Shown piece by piece: positions 23,115-33,242 of a stretch of DNA of 64,000 nucleotides. The notes under the pieces were generated by a model. The model saw nothing but the letters and a program-made list of their open reading frames with translations, did not search any database and was not told where the DNA came from. A program made the translations under genes and the position numbers. Position 1 is the first letter of the stretch; the number at the start of each line of letters is the position of its first letter. Source of the DNA: Zhengitettix transpicula (lineage: Eukaryota; Arthropoda; Insecta; Orthoptera; Tetrigidae); NCBI GenBank assembly GCA_037074705.1, contig CM073590.1, positions 91,380,947 to 91,444,946 of the forward strand, given 5' to 3'.

Positions 23115-23156
<42 letters not shown>
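23115..23156. repeat. (TA)n tract between unit A3 and the mariner remnant
   Basis: About 42 bp of pure TA. Mariner elements insert at TA, so this tract is a natural target for its neighbour. Confidence 0.95.
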
Positions 23157-23159
<3 letters not shown>

Positions 23160-24190
23160 CCCAGTTAGCTACGACCAAAAATAATACTTCTCTTTCGAGA
23201 CAAACCACTCATCAAGACATTTTCGGAAGTCTTCGTAAGAATCGAGGTGTTGCTCAGCGAGCGCGCGGTCCATCGACGAAAACAGGTGATAGTCGGATGG
23301 TGCTAGGTCTGCTGAATAAGTGGCATGAAGTAGCACGTTCGAGTTGAATGCTTCCAAGTCGAGACCATCGTTGACTTGTGCGATGATGCATTATGGGGGA
23401 GAAAAATAAGCTTTTCACGTCTTTGCTGATAATCCGCCCTTTTTTCACTCAGATTGCCGTGCAATTTGAAAGTTGATGGTTGGGGGAGGGCACTGACAGT
23501 TTAACCAGGTCTCAATAGCACATAGTAGACGATACTTAGTTGATCCCAGCATACGCACAGCATCGTCTTCCATACGAAGCGATTTGGTCTTTCGGACGGT
23601 GTTGACGGCTAACTGGTTAAGGAACGATTTCTCTGGTTTAGGATTTTAGAAAATTATCCACTTTTCATCGCCAGTCACAATCCGATGCAGGAACAACTTT
23701 CTTATTTGTCTGGCGATCTAGATTCCGCAAGTTTCTATCGTTCAATTCATGCTTCACCTATGTTCCGCTCCTTTAAACCTTTACCATGGCACGAAGGCGC
23801 ATGTAAATGGATTTATAAATAACACCCAATTGATCGGGAATTTTTGCGATTGGGTATCATCCTCGTCAAAAAGAGCCTGAAATTTATTGTCCTCAACCTT
23901 TCTGGGCCGATTTTCACGTACGTTGTGATAAAGCACTGTTACCACAGGCCTCGACAAGCATTTTATACGGTTCGGCAACCAAATTCTTCAAATTGAAGGA
24001 CAAAACAGAGCTTCTCGCATTTGCGGTTTTATTTGCAAAAAAACTAGACATGATAGTCACAGGTAAATGTATGTTGTTGTATGAAATTTCTGATACCGTG
24101 CACTGACTATTGTGACAGATGACAAAGTCATTAAAAAGAATGAAGTGCCCATAACAGCTTCGTGTGATCACTGACGCCATCTATGAGCAA
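23157..24190 (-). pseudogene. Dead mariner-family transposase
   Basis: Read on the minus strand, pieces of a mariner transposase appear in order but in different frames. The N-terminal part is at about 24070-23915: NLKNLVAEPYKMLVEACGNS and ALSQRT, the helix-turn-helix region. A linker with DEDDTQSQ follows at about 23850. FLHRIVTGDEKWIIF, the first catalytic Asp block, is at about 23690-23650. A decayed second block is near 23390, where HNASSH stands in place of the usual HDNARPH, so the second catalytic Asp is lost. SADLAPSDYHLF, with the third Asp, is at about 23300, and RALAEQHLDSYEDF follows. Stops and frameshifts break it. Intact family members are about 345 residues; this copy cannot move. 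Its 3' end abuts the (TA)n tract. The terminal inverted repeats were not resolved. Confidence 0.85.
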
Positions 24191-24995
24191 ACAGAGGATT
24201 TAAGCTTATAAAACTGGTATGTTGTCACATAATGGCGCTGCAAAGTGTGATAAAATGTCGTCATAAAATAAGCCTCACAAGGTTCTTAGCGATATTAAAC
24301 TGCTATCGGACATATGGAAGCAAAAGGGCAGACATTAAAATTATCGCTGAATTTGTTCTCTTTTCACAAAATATCTACCGGTTCGATATCGTTCAGCTAT
24401 CTGAACACAAAATGGTCTGAAGCAGTAAATAACTTTGAAACTCACAATTATAATCATTTAACCTTAAAATTAAGTCTACCAATTTCTTTATAAATCGCCC
24501 GCTATTAGCAGGGTGAATAACATTAATGTTGCCAGGAGTAGGCAGAAAGAATTAATCTTATTCATAGTATTAATTAAGAATGTTCGATACTTGTACTGCA
24601 AGTGATAAATAAAGCAATAAATATAGTTGGAAACACTCTCAATTGTATAGTTCGTAGACAGATCTTTCTACGAGGAAATGAAGCCAAAAATTAAATCCAT
24701 GAACAATATTTTCATCATTGAATGAAGGATGTGTAACCAACGAATGTATTAAAATACGTTCACCACTTATTATTTATACTCATTTAGCAGTAGTGCATGG
24801 CCAACTTTAAAAATTATCTTTATTTGTATTTGTCTAAAGACGTTTATGGTCTAGACGAACTCTGATTAGGAAGTTTATCAGATCAAGATAGTAGACAGAA
24901 GCTATTTTATAAGCTAACGAATGTATATTGGACCAACACGTGAATGTAAACTGGGTGAAAATACTAAGACAATGACAATTATATTCACTTGCAAA
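24191..24995. other. No recognisable feature
   Basis: AT-rich DNA. The first part may contain the mariner's outer untranslated end. No domain is seen in the 62-codon frame at 24232-24420. Confidence 0.4.
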
Positions 24996-25228
24996 CTATC
25001 TTCTTCTTTCTTTGACGCTACAGCCCACTGAGTGCCTTAGCCTGCTACGACGGCTGCGATACTGTCCTCTACCATGACACATTCGGGATTATTTGGAGTG
25101 GCACGCGGTCAGCATAGCGATTCTTCTTCAGCCCAAACCCCATGACGAGCACAAACATCAATGCCCATGCTAGGATTCGAACCAAGGACCACTACACGTC
25201 AGCAGACCGGCTTTCTCCTGGTAACACC
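24996..25228 (-). mobile_element. tRNA-derived SINE, reverse strand
   Basis: On the minus strand the head (GCCGGTCTGCTGACGTG...) carries a perfect B box, GGTTCGAATCC, at 25173-25183. It is followed by a body with GGGCATTGATGTTTGTGCTC that parallels GTGCATGGATGTTTCTACTC of the SINE at 63858, then GCTGAAGAAG. It ends in an AAAGAAAGAAGAAG tail at about 24996-25010. Non-coding; transcription would use internal polymerase III promoters. Same broad family as 2501-2717 and 63858-64000, though diverged. Confidence 0.65.
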
Positions 25229-25430
25229 CTGTAAAATTCAGTTTTAAAAATAATAATAATAACTAGGAAACTGTTGGTCAAGTTTGTTTAATTACGATAG
25301 GTAAGTGTACTTCTAGAAGCAGCTTTGGAGTGTGCAAATAAATATAAATTTCGTACACCAAGTAAATATCATGACGTACAATTACCGCGTGATCATAAAA
25401 TTAATTCAAATAGAGTACGGGTGAAATAAC

Positions 25431-26212
25431 AATGCCCGACCTACCCGATGCAGGTTTTTCTAGGGTTTTCCCTGCATTTCTTTAGGCGAATGCCGGGTAG
25501 GATCCTTAAACCATAGCCCGGGGGCCCTAGTTAACCCTTGGCTACCTTCCTCTACCATTCCGCATCCCCCCTTTCTAATCCCTTCCTATGCTATTAAAGG
25601 GGAGTTGCCCAATGTGGATCACCCTCATGTAGCCTGTTGCCCTAAAAAAAAGGGTAACCTGGACCGGTGTTGAAGGCCTGCGAGGGCTATTCTCTTGCAG
25701 GCAGAACCTTGCAGGAGAGATACGAAGGGGCTACCTTTGGGGATACCTTTTCCTCTCCCTTTTTGAATGAACTAAGGTTCCCACAAGGCGAGGCACCTCG
25801 GCCTGTTCTGAGAGGTGTATGTTCTGGGGTCGCAGACCTTGGGCATACGGTAAGAGTTGTCCGCTATTCCCATTGGAATAGTCGGCCAGCTGCCTCCTAA
25901 ACTGGACAAGGCACGGAGAAGGGAATGCTGCGTCCCCACAGCAAACTCCTCTCCCGCTATCGGAAGGGCGTGGGACAAGTACCAAATGCCCGACCTACCT
26001 GATGCAGGTTTTTCTAGGGTTTTCCCTGCATTTCTTTTAGGCGAATGCCAGGTAGGATCCTTAAACTATAGCCCGAGGGCCCTAGTTAACCCTTGGCTAC
26101 CTTCCTCTACTCTTCCGCATCCCCCCTTTCAAATTCCTTTCCTGTGCTATTAAAGGGGAGTTGCCCAATGTGGATCACCCTCATGTAGCCTGTTGCCCCC
26201 CCCCCCCCAAAA
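25431..26212 (+). repeat. Two family C copies, the first 5'-truncated
   Basis: The first copy begins abruptly at CAATGCCCGACC (mid-unit), runs through the nested hairpin to CCTATGCTATTAAAGGGGAG and ends in an A-run at about 25647. The second begins about 25660 with GCCTGCGAGGGC...CTTGCAGGC, the 5' hairpin, and runs full length to GTTGCC, a C-run (about 26196-26208) and AAAAAA. Frames of 68-98 codons inside are not recognised as protein. The 5' truncation and A-tail fit retroposition. Confidence 0.85.
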
Positions 26213-26216
26213 AAGT

Positions 26217-26450
26217 GAATATTTATTGAAGAAAAAGTTCTCGGGTTTCCACCCGGGTAATACAGCGATTGTAACGCGACATTTCGACGACCAAATGCAC
26301 TTCCGTCATCTTCTTCGCCTAGAAGATGACGGCAGTGCATTTGGTCGTCAAAACGTCGCGTTACAATCGCTGTGTTACCCGGGTGGAAACCCGAGAACTT
26401 TTACTTCGACAAATACACCGGGAAATCCTTCAAACTTAGAATATTTATTG
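26217..26450. mobile_element. Palindromic insertion of about 170 bp flanked by a 12-bp direct repeat
   Basis: Arms at 26234-26313 and 26322-26403 are nearly perfect reverse complements (for example TTCTCGGGTTTCCACCCGGG with its mirror) around a loop of about 8 bases. The right arm contains GAAGATGACGG...CGTCAAAACGTCGCG. The sequence GAATATTTATTG occurs at 26217-26228 and again at 26439-26450, fitting a 12-bp target-site duplication. Penelope-like elements make variable target duplications and often carry inverted terminal copies, so a collapsed Penelope-like remnant is a reasonable reading. Frames across both strands mirror each other and are not genes. Confidence 0.65.
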
Positions 26451-27420
26451 TTTCCTCTCTAAAATTAACATTTTTTTGTATCTTTTCTTTTAGCGAACGT
26501 TAAAAACTGGGGACAAACTTAAAGGACAAATCTAAAAATATTTATTATTTCAAAATTATTTACCTATTTTGTAATTTTTTTATTTTGTGTAACGTCAATA
26601 ACTTGGTCTTTTAGCGACTTTAAATTATCATTAGATATTATTGTGCATTAAATATTATTGTACCGTACATATTAATGTACGCTTATATGAGTATGTGATT
26701 TACATGTTATATATTTACATCATTTAGAAAATCTACATTTAACATTTTTGATATATTCATATTTTTCCATTTTTGTTACTTATTTTGCTTTTTGAATTGA
26801 TTAATGTATTATTTCTTCGATTACACAATTGGTTAGTTATGCATTTCTTCTAAAATTTTTACCGGACCTATTCCATTCACAGCTATTTACATACGTAGAT
26901 CATTATTTTGATATTTTTAATGCAAGCAGTTTAACAGTTCCGAACGAATTACTGTCAAGTTTATAATTAAAAACGTTCCATTATCGTTGCAATGTAAGTT
27001 AAATTTTTTATTCTGTCGAGTATTTTGTTGAATTAAAAATCATCAGAACTGTGACACACCGTCGAGCACAGTGTATATAGTAACGAAACAAAATATAATA
27101 AATTTATTCTCATAAAATTTGTAATGGTTGTCATTTCTTTAACTGATGGACTTTAAAATTAATCACACCTTTTTATTTACTCGAAAAGCTTAGAAAACAT
27201 TGCACATAACAGCTTTAAGCTTAAATTGTTTACATTGTGCTTTATTCCGTGTATATTTACTTGCAGGACGAATATTCATATCCGTGATCATAAACGTCCA
27301 AACGTTGCTTGGAAAAGACGCAAATTTGCTTCAAAACATCCGGAACATTTAAACTTTCATAGATATTGCGTCTTTATTTAAAGTTTGTCTGTATGAAAGT
27401 CGTATTTCGTATTATTATTT
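26451..27420. other. AT-rich DNA, nothing recognised
   Basis: No frame or repeat of note. It leads into the 3' end of the Penelope-like fragment on the minus strand. Confidence 0.4.
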
Positions 27421-27770
27421 TTAACAGACCCTAATAATTATGTTACAATTAATCTTAGCATTTTGCCAATCAAATGTATGTTTAGAATTGATGATATGTT
27501 TGGATACTACAGATTGTTTATCAATTGGAAGTTTGATATTAGATATATGTTCCTTGATACGTGTATTAAGTGAACTTTTTGTTTGCCCTATGTAGCAGGA
27601 ATTACAATTAGAGCAAGAGATTTTGTAAACAACATAATGTTTGCTGCAGGTATTAAGTGGGTCCTTGTGCTTTTTAATCAAGTGAGAAAGAGTATTAGTG
27701 GATCTGTAAATGATGGGTATTTGATATTCTTTAATAATTGGATAAATTTGTGATGTATAAATTATCACTT
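27421..27770 (-). pseudogene. Penelope-like fragment with an intact GIY-YIG endonuclease domain
   Basis: A 115-codon open frame on the minus strand encodes the linker and GIY-YIG endonuclease of a Penelope-like element. In order: IPIIYRSTNTLSHLIKKHKD, CSKHYVVYKISCSNCNSCYI (residues about 41-60), GQTKSS, RIKEHISNIKLP, and a C-terminal HTFDWQNAKI. The YVVYKI and YIG blocks are the family signature. The Arg and Glu that support catalysis (R.KEH) are present, and a CCHH-like cysteine pair sits between the blocks. The reverse transcriptase is missing upstream, so this is a 5'-truncated copy. The ATG is probably internal, not a real start. Confidence 0.85.
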
Positions 27771-27924
27771 TTTTGACCGAATTGACTATCTTTCTTATTA
27801 ATTATTTTCAATCAGACGTAAGTTTTTTCACTTTTTAAATGTAACCTGAGTAATAGATGTAATAATAATAATGATAAGAAAAATAATGGTGGTTTGTTTC
27901 AGGCTGTACATTGCAAAATTCTTC

Positions 27925-28620
27925 AGCATTCATACGTGTATTAGGGGAACTTTTTGTTTGCCCTATGTAGCAGGAATTACAATTAGAGGAAGAGATTTTG
28001 TAAGCAACACAATGTTTGCTGCAGGTATTAACCAATTCATATTACCATAAAATCTAAAACAAATAAAAAGAAGAAAAAATACCCCTAAAACTATATACTC
28101 CAATCTCAGTAAAACTAACAATAAATGCTTACGGGCAGAACAAAAAATGTAAAACCCACTTAAGAAAATACACATAAAATATAGTAACATCAAAGTAATA
28201 AGTTTTAATAGTTTAAGTAAACATTGGTCTTGTAAATCAAAATTGAATGAAAATAATTCTTAAAACTTCAGAGGAAGAACTAATACCCTATCTCTTGTGC
28301 TTTTTTATCAAGTATGAAAGGGTATTAGTGGATCTGTAAATGACAGATATTTGGTATTCTTTGAATATTTGGACAAATTTGTAATACAGAAATTTGTAAA
28401 AAGTAAGTACGAGAAAAAATTTGGCTTTAGGTGTTTGGGGAAGAGTGACAGTAGGATGTTGGATTTTGTTCAGTCTGCTGTTTATGAGTTTAATAATCAA
28501 ATTTAAATGGTACTCTTGGAGATTAATATGTTTCGAACAATATTTAAGTTGTGTTGATGGAACTTGGAGTTAGATAGTAATATAGTTCTGTCTACAAGTT
28601 TGTATACCATAGCTATCTTT
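27925..28620 (-). pseudogene. Second Penelope-like fragment, split and truncated
   Basis: On the minus strand, 28600-28290 gives NLVDRTILLSNSKFHQHNL, RLNKIQHPTVTLPQTPKAKF and YRSTNTLSYLIKKHKR, the thumb and linker part after the reverse transcriptase core. At 28035-27925 the frame resumes with NTCSKHCVAYKISSSNCNSC and YIGQTKSSPNTR, then breaks off. Compared with the copy at 27421-27770, about 260 bp (28030-28290) is extra DNA between linker and endonuclease. The endonuclease end after NTR is lost. The copy cannot be functional. Confidence 0.8.
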
Positions 28621-30334
28621 TGGTTTCGAGAAAGTTAATTGAGAACACGTCCAGTGTATGTAGTTTTTCAGACCCAATATTTCGAACTCAACTGCAACAA
28701 ACGCCTACCTCCAGAAAATTTACTGACTTGCAGCTGGGTTTGTCCTTTTCTAAAGTTCATCTTCTTTCCAAAGAACCAAGCACTACCATCTTGGTAGCTT
28801 TGGACAGCTTGGACAGTTTCTTTTCCACATGTCTTAGGAAATACATAAAATCAATTCCAGTAATAAACTCAGCTGGGTGAATGTTTCGTAGATATTTAAT
28901 TATTCATATAAAGGACACTTTAAATAACCTCCGCTACCAGATTTTCATACAGTTGACAACTTTGCACGAGTATCCCTACCGCAATCCTCAGCAATCTATT
29001 GATGTACCACTAAGTCCATTAAAAAAACTATAAATATTGGGGATGGAATATCGCCGATCAGGAGTTTATTCAAGTCCTTACCGTCATGGATTACGCTCCT
29101 CAGAATCTCCTGTACTTCATATTTATACATTTATAAAAGTATGCAGTGAGTAAAACTATTCTCAGCACTATATTGTTACTGATGTGATACATGTCAGAAT
29201 TTCGACCTGTCATCTTGACAATCTGGCAGTGACGACAAACACGATCCTACCCTTATCTTTTCCGAATAATCTGTCCAATCTGCGCACGGAATCACAGAGA
29301 TTATCTTAGTGCGGGGGTCGTTGAAACAAATAAATTTCTAATGTAGCAGATTAGTTTATCAACATTTAAATATTAATTATGGTAAATGTATTTTTTTGAT
29401 ATAATAACTAGTTAGGTTGGGAGCTGATTAATTGAATTTTTTCAAAAATTAAATATTACCAACATTTTAGTTTCATACCAATTCGCGGGAAATATTGGGC
29501 ATTCGGCTGTTCTACTGAGCTCGATTCAGAAATCAATAAATTTACTATTAATTCATTACTTATAACATTAACTGAGGGGTGACAACTCCCCATAAATTTT
29601 CAAAAGAGGCATGGACCAACTAAAAATTGTTAGGGTGTTTTACATGAGTATATTTGATGGTTGTAAAAGACTAGCATGTAACAGGTGAGTTCTGGATACA
29701 TTTCTTGTGTTCTAGAAAGTCGTCTGTGGCTGACCTCGTATCGCAAGTTGACTTTGAAGATACAATCTTTTTAATTACCAACGGACGTAACAGCTGTTCT
29801 TTATTTGTTGCATCATCTTTTCAGTTATTTTGGCGTCTTTTTTTCTAACGGCACTCGCTTCCGAGCTTTGGAGGACTTGTTAAAAACATCCGAAGTGCCA
29901 AGCAGTCGCTAACGACAGCTGTGCGCCGCCTTTTGTTTCCACGGAGCGAGTTGCCGGTAATAAGGCAGTCTGCCAATTACAGAAAGTAACAACAGGGACT
30001 CACTTAAGGGCTACGATGGTTCCGTCACACACGTGCTGAGCCATGACATACATACCCTTGTTTGCGCGACGGCCTTGGGGGTACACTATATTACGTGCTA
30101 AAGAATGATTTCTAGTGTTTATCATTTGTAATATAATTATGTAAAATAAGTCATCATATACTACATTGTTGGTAATAATATAATTTACAAAATTGTAAAA
30201 TTATAAAGTTCATTTCGTAAGATGTATTGTAGTATAAAGAATGTTTGAACTGTCTGTGTGTGGAGTGAGATTGTTAAAATTTGCTCATTCTCAGACGGTG
30301 TTTTGATATTATGGGTGTTTTGACGCAAGAGTAA
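28621..30334. other. No firm feature; GC-richer patch at about 29700-30070
   Basis: The 86-codon frame at 28620-28880 is not recognised. The patch at about 29700-30070 is more GC-rich than its surroundings and has no good frame or repeat partner in the window. It could be a conserved non-coding element, which is a guess from composition. Confidence 0.3.
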
Positions 30335-30905
30335 GGCCCGTTTCACACGGCGATTCCGTGTCTGCGAGTCACGTCGGCGGTACCAAAAAGTAATGTCTCA
30401 GTCGCCTCCCCTCCCTTAGCTCCCCTGCCACGTCCAAGTTTCACACACTTGTCGCTTCTACATTCTCATTTCGTCAGCCTCTCAGTCAACATTTTCCTTT
30501 CTCTTTTAAATTAAAGAAAAAATGGACTATTTGGAAACAGCGCATCATCGCATTCGAAAATCGAATATGCCAATGGTAATATTTATTAACCATTGTCAAC
30601 ATTACTAACACACTGACATTATCGGATATATTTATAGAAATTCAGGATAACAACGTTTGATAAATTAATGATATATTTAAAAACCTTTATTAGTCCTCAA
30701 ATAAAGTAATGTCAAACAGGAGCTTTCGGCTTTTTCTTAAGCTATATTCATTTGTTATTTAAGTAGAAAATTCATGTAAATGTTTACATATTTTTTATAC
30801 GTATTGAAAAAAAAACAATATAACGAGAGCACAAGAATACGCAATGAGAGCGTTGAGCGGGAGCGAGATTCCGATACACAGAATCGCCTCAAGTGTGAAA
30901 GTACC
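30335..30905. mobile_element. Non-autonomous DNA transposon with GGCCCGTTTCACAC-type ends
   Basis: The left end reads GGCCCGTTTCACACGGCGAT then TCCGTGTCTG. The right end, reversed, reads GGGTACTTTCACACTTGAGG then CGATTCTGTGT. This gives imperfect terminal inverted repeats of about 40 bp. Ends of the GGCC..TTCACAC type are known from PIF/Harbinger-like elements. A small frame starting MDYLETAHHRIRK at about 30522 stops after about 25 codons and does not reveal a transposase. The 3-bp target duplication expected for Harbinger was not clear. Confidence 0.55.
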
Positions 30906-33123
30906 CGTTGCCGATTTTATACACATAATTGCCTGTAACTTCAAGAGGTAAAGGTAATTTTATTAAAAAAACAAAATGTTGGTTTCTGTAAATTGTGTGT
31001 ATTTGAAATATGGAATAATCACAAATGGTATGTGTAGTTTATTTTAATTTAAAAACTTATTATTATTGTATTGGAAACTTAGCATAATTGTTATACCGTC
31101 AAATTTCATGTCATTTTTTATTTGTATTTTGGTGGTTATTTTGTAAGTTAAAATTACTGTAAATTCAGTTCAAAATTTTTCTTTATTTTTATGGTTCATT
31201 TTGTAATGCGCAATTCTATACTTTTTACGAGGCCCGATAAATCTTATTGATATCTGAGTAAAAATTCATGGTAATAGCCGTGGCACATATAAGTAAAATT
31301 TATATAAAAAATTCATTTTAAATAAATTCTTTAAAAATGTTTTATTATTTGAAACCTATGATTAAATGTTAAGAATATTAAATTGATTTAAATTATTTAC
31401 ATTAAATATTTAATTAATAATCATAAAATGTAACGTAAAGTAAAATTTAAATTTATTTAAATACTGCAAAATGGTGTATTACATTAATTGGTCATCAACG
31501 TTGGAAAATTAAATAAATAATAATTTTATTTTGAGTATTACAATATATATTTTGTATATAGATAATTTATCATAAATATGTTCTCCTCGCTAACGAAAAT
31601 ATTTTGACTCATACATTAAATGTACAAAGTGAAGTCCACCCCACAAAAGTTAGTCGCATTTGAGAACTGCTCATTCATTCATTCATTAACTATTTGTGTA
31701 CAGCAAGGAAACTAATATTAGAAAATTATTCAAAGTTATAAATAATATATCCGTTCATAACAATTAAAGTGTACAACACTCTTAACATTTATAAACTGTA
31801 TTCCAACATATGTATCCATCTGTATGTCAGGATTAAACATGAGTCCTGTTCAACATGAATATTCTGATTTATGAACTGACTACTCTTATTGCAGAAATAG
31901 GAAAAGCCAAAAATACGGGTGAGCTTAAAATATTCATCTGGTTTCAAACAACAGGTGTTCTCATCTCACGCGACGAGACGTCTTCCTGTGGAAGCCATGA
32001 AAGAATTTGAATAGTAAATTGTAGGCCAGTGTGAGATACAGGTATATACAAAAAAAGACTCGTACGTAGCAGTAGACGACAATATATTGTGATCCCGGAT
32101 TCAATTCCTTGTTGTCTGGAGTATCTTATGTGTGGATTCATTATTTCAATTTTACTAAGCTTTCTTGCTGAGTTTTATAATAAACATTCCAGTTCATATA
32201 ACTATTTCGGTTGTGTAATTTAGTAATATTTGGTTATTATGGTGAATTTCTATTAATAATACCAAGAAAGGAAAGGGAAAATTTTAATTTGAAAACTCAG
32301 CGAAAAGTGCATGATTCGTCGGAACCCTTTAGATGGGGAGGCATTTATATAATAAATAAGCTTGGAATAACCCCGATCTAATCAAAGGTATTTTGTTTTC
32401 AATTTGGACGGCAACTCAATTTTACTGATGATGAGTGTGACTGAATATTTATTGTCAAATTGTCTACTATGAAATTGAATATTAAATTTCCACATCTATT
32501 CTAATAGGTAATGATGTAATGCATTATAACAAAAATAACAACTAAATGCAAACAAACTTCAGAATATTATCTTATTAAACGGGCTAGACTTTGTGCATTA
32601 TTCAGGAGAGACAATAATAAACCGGTATGGAGAAATGTAAACAATTTGTTTTTACCTCCCACTGAATTATATTGGAGCGATCATTCGTGCAAGATTAGAC
32701 AAAGTAAACTGAACTGAAGCAGGGAAATTTTAATTCATTTTCCTGTAATTGAAGAGCCTGCCTGCCAATGTGTTAATGGTGTGCTCGTAGATTATAAAAC
32801 AATTCAGTAGAAGCTTAACTACTTATGATAGGAATTTATTGTAAAAATGAAAGATTACTATTAATAATATTGAGTTATTAAGAAAATAAAATCATACTAT
32901 AATAAGAGAAAGTTTATTTAAATTTCGTTTAATATTTAAGGTATTGTTTTGAAATGAAGTGCAGTGAAGTGAGAAGTGCAGAGAACTGTAGGATGTCGTT
33001 TATAATCCTAAAAACAGTTATTCTTTATTAAAGGTAAGTTACAGGTTTCACTAATAGCCTCTAATGTAATTACGTCTCCTTTATTTATTTTATTTTCATA
33101 TTTGTATATAGTTAGTGTAAATT
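30906..33123. other. AT-rich DNA, nothing firm
   Basis: Contains a short (CATT)n at about 31675-31695. A degenerate B-box-like sequence at about 32095-32107 (CGGATTCAATTCC) could be an old tRNA-SINE remnant. No coding similarity was noticed. Confidence 0.35.
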
Positions 33124-33242
33124 CCGATTAGGAACAATAGGGCCAAAAAGCAGACCTCACAAAAATTAAAATAAGTACAACTTTTCTTCCACGGAAACAC
33201 ATTAGAGGACCTTCTCAAGTATACGAACTTATTGTTCCTAAT
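33124..33242. repeat. Imperfect hairpin of about 119 bp
   Basis: GATTAGGAACAATA at the left is mirrored by TATTGTTCCTAATC at the right, a perfect 14-bp stem around about 90 bp. No coding content. It could be a solo MITE or the inverted end of a larger element. Confidence 0.55.

Noticed and set aside
26107..26462. Opposing frames with mirrored peptides (HCRHLLGEEDDGSAFGRRN and HFRHLLRLEDDGSAFGRQN)
   Set aside because: The similarity is produced by the palindrome, which makes both strands read alike. It is not two related genes.
31185..31260. Short GAGGCCCGATAA match to unit B1 (about 21398)
   Set aside because: The shared exact stretch is only about a dozen bases, with AT-rich surroundings that align with anything; too weak to call a B-family copy.
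32095..32107. tRNA B-box-like CGGATTCAATTCC
   Set aside because: No A box, SINE head or body similarity to the other three SINEs could be seen around it.
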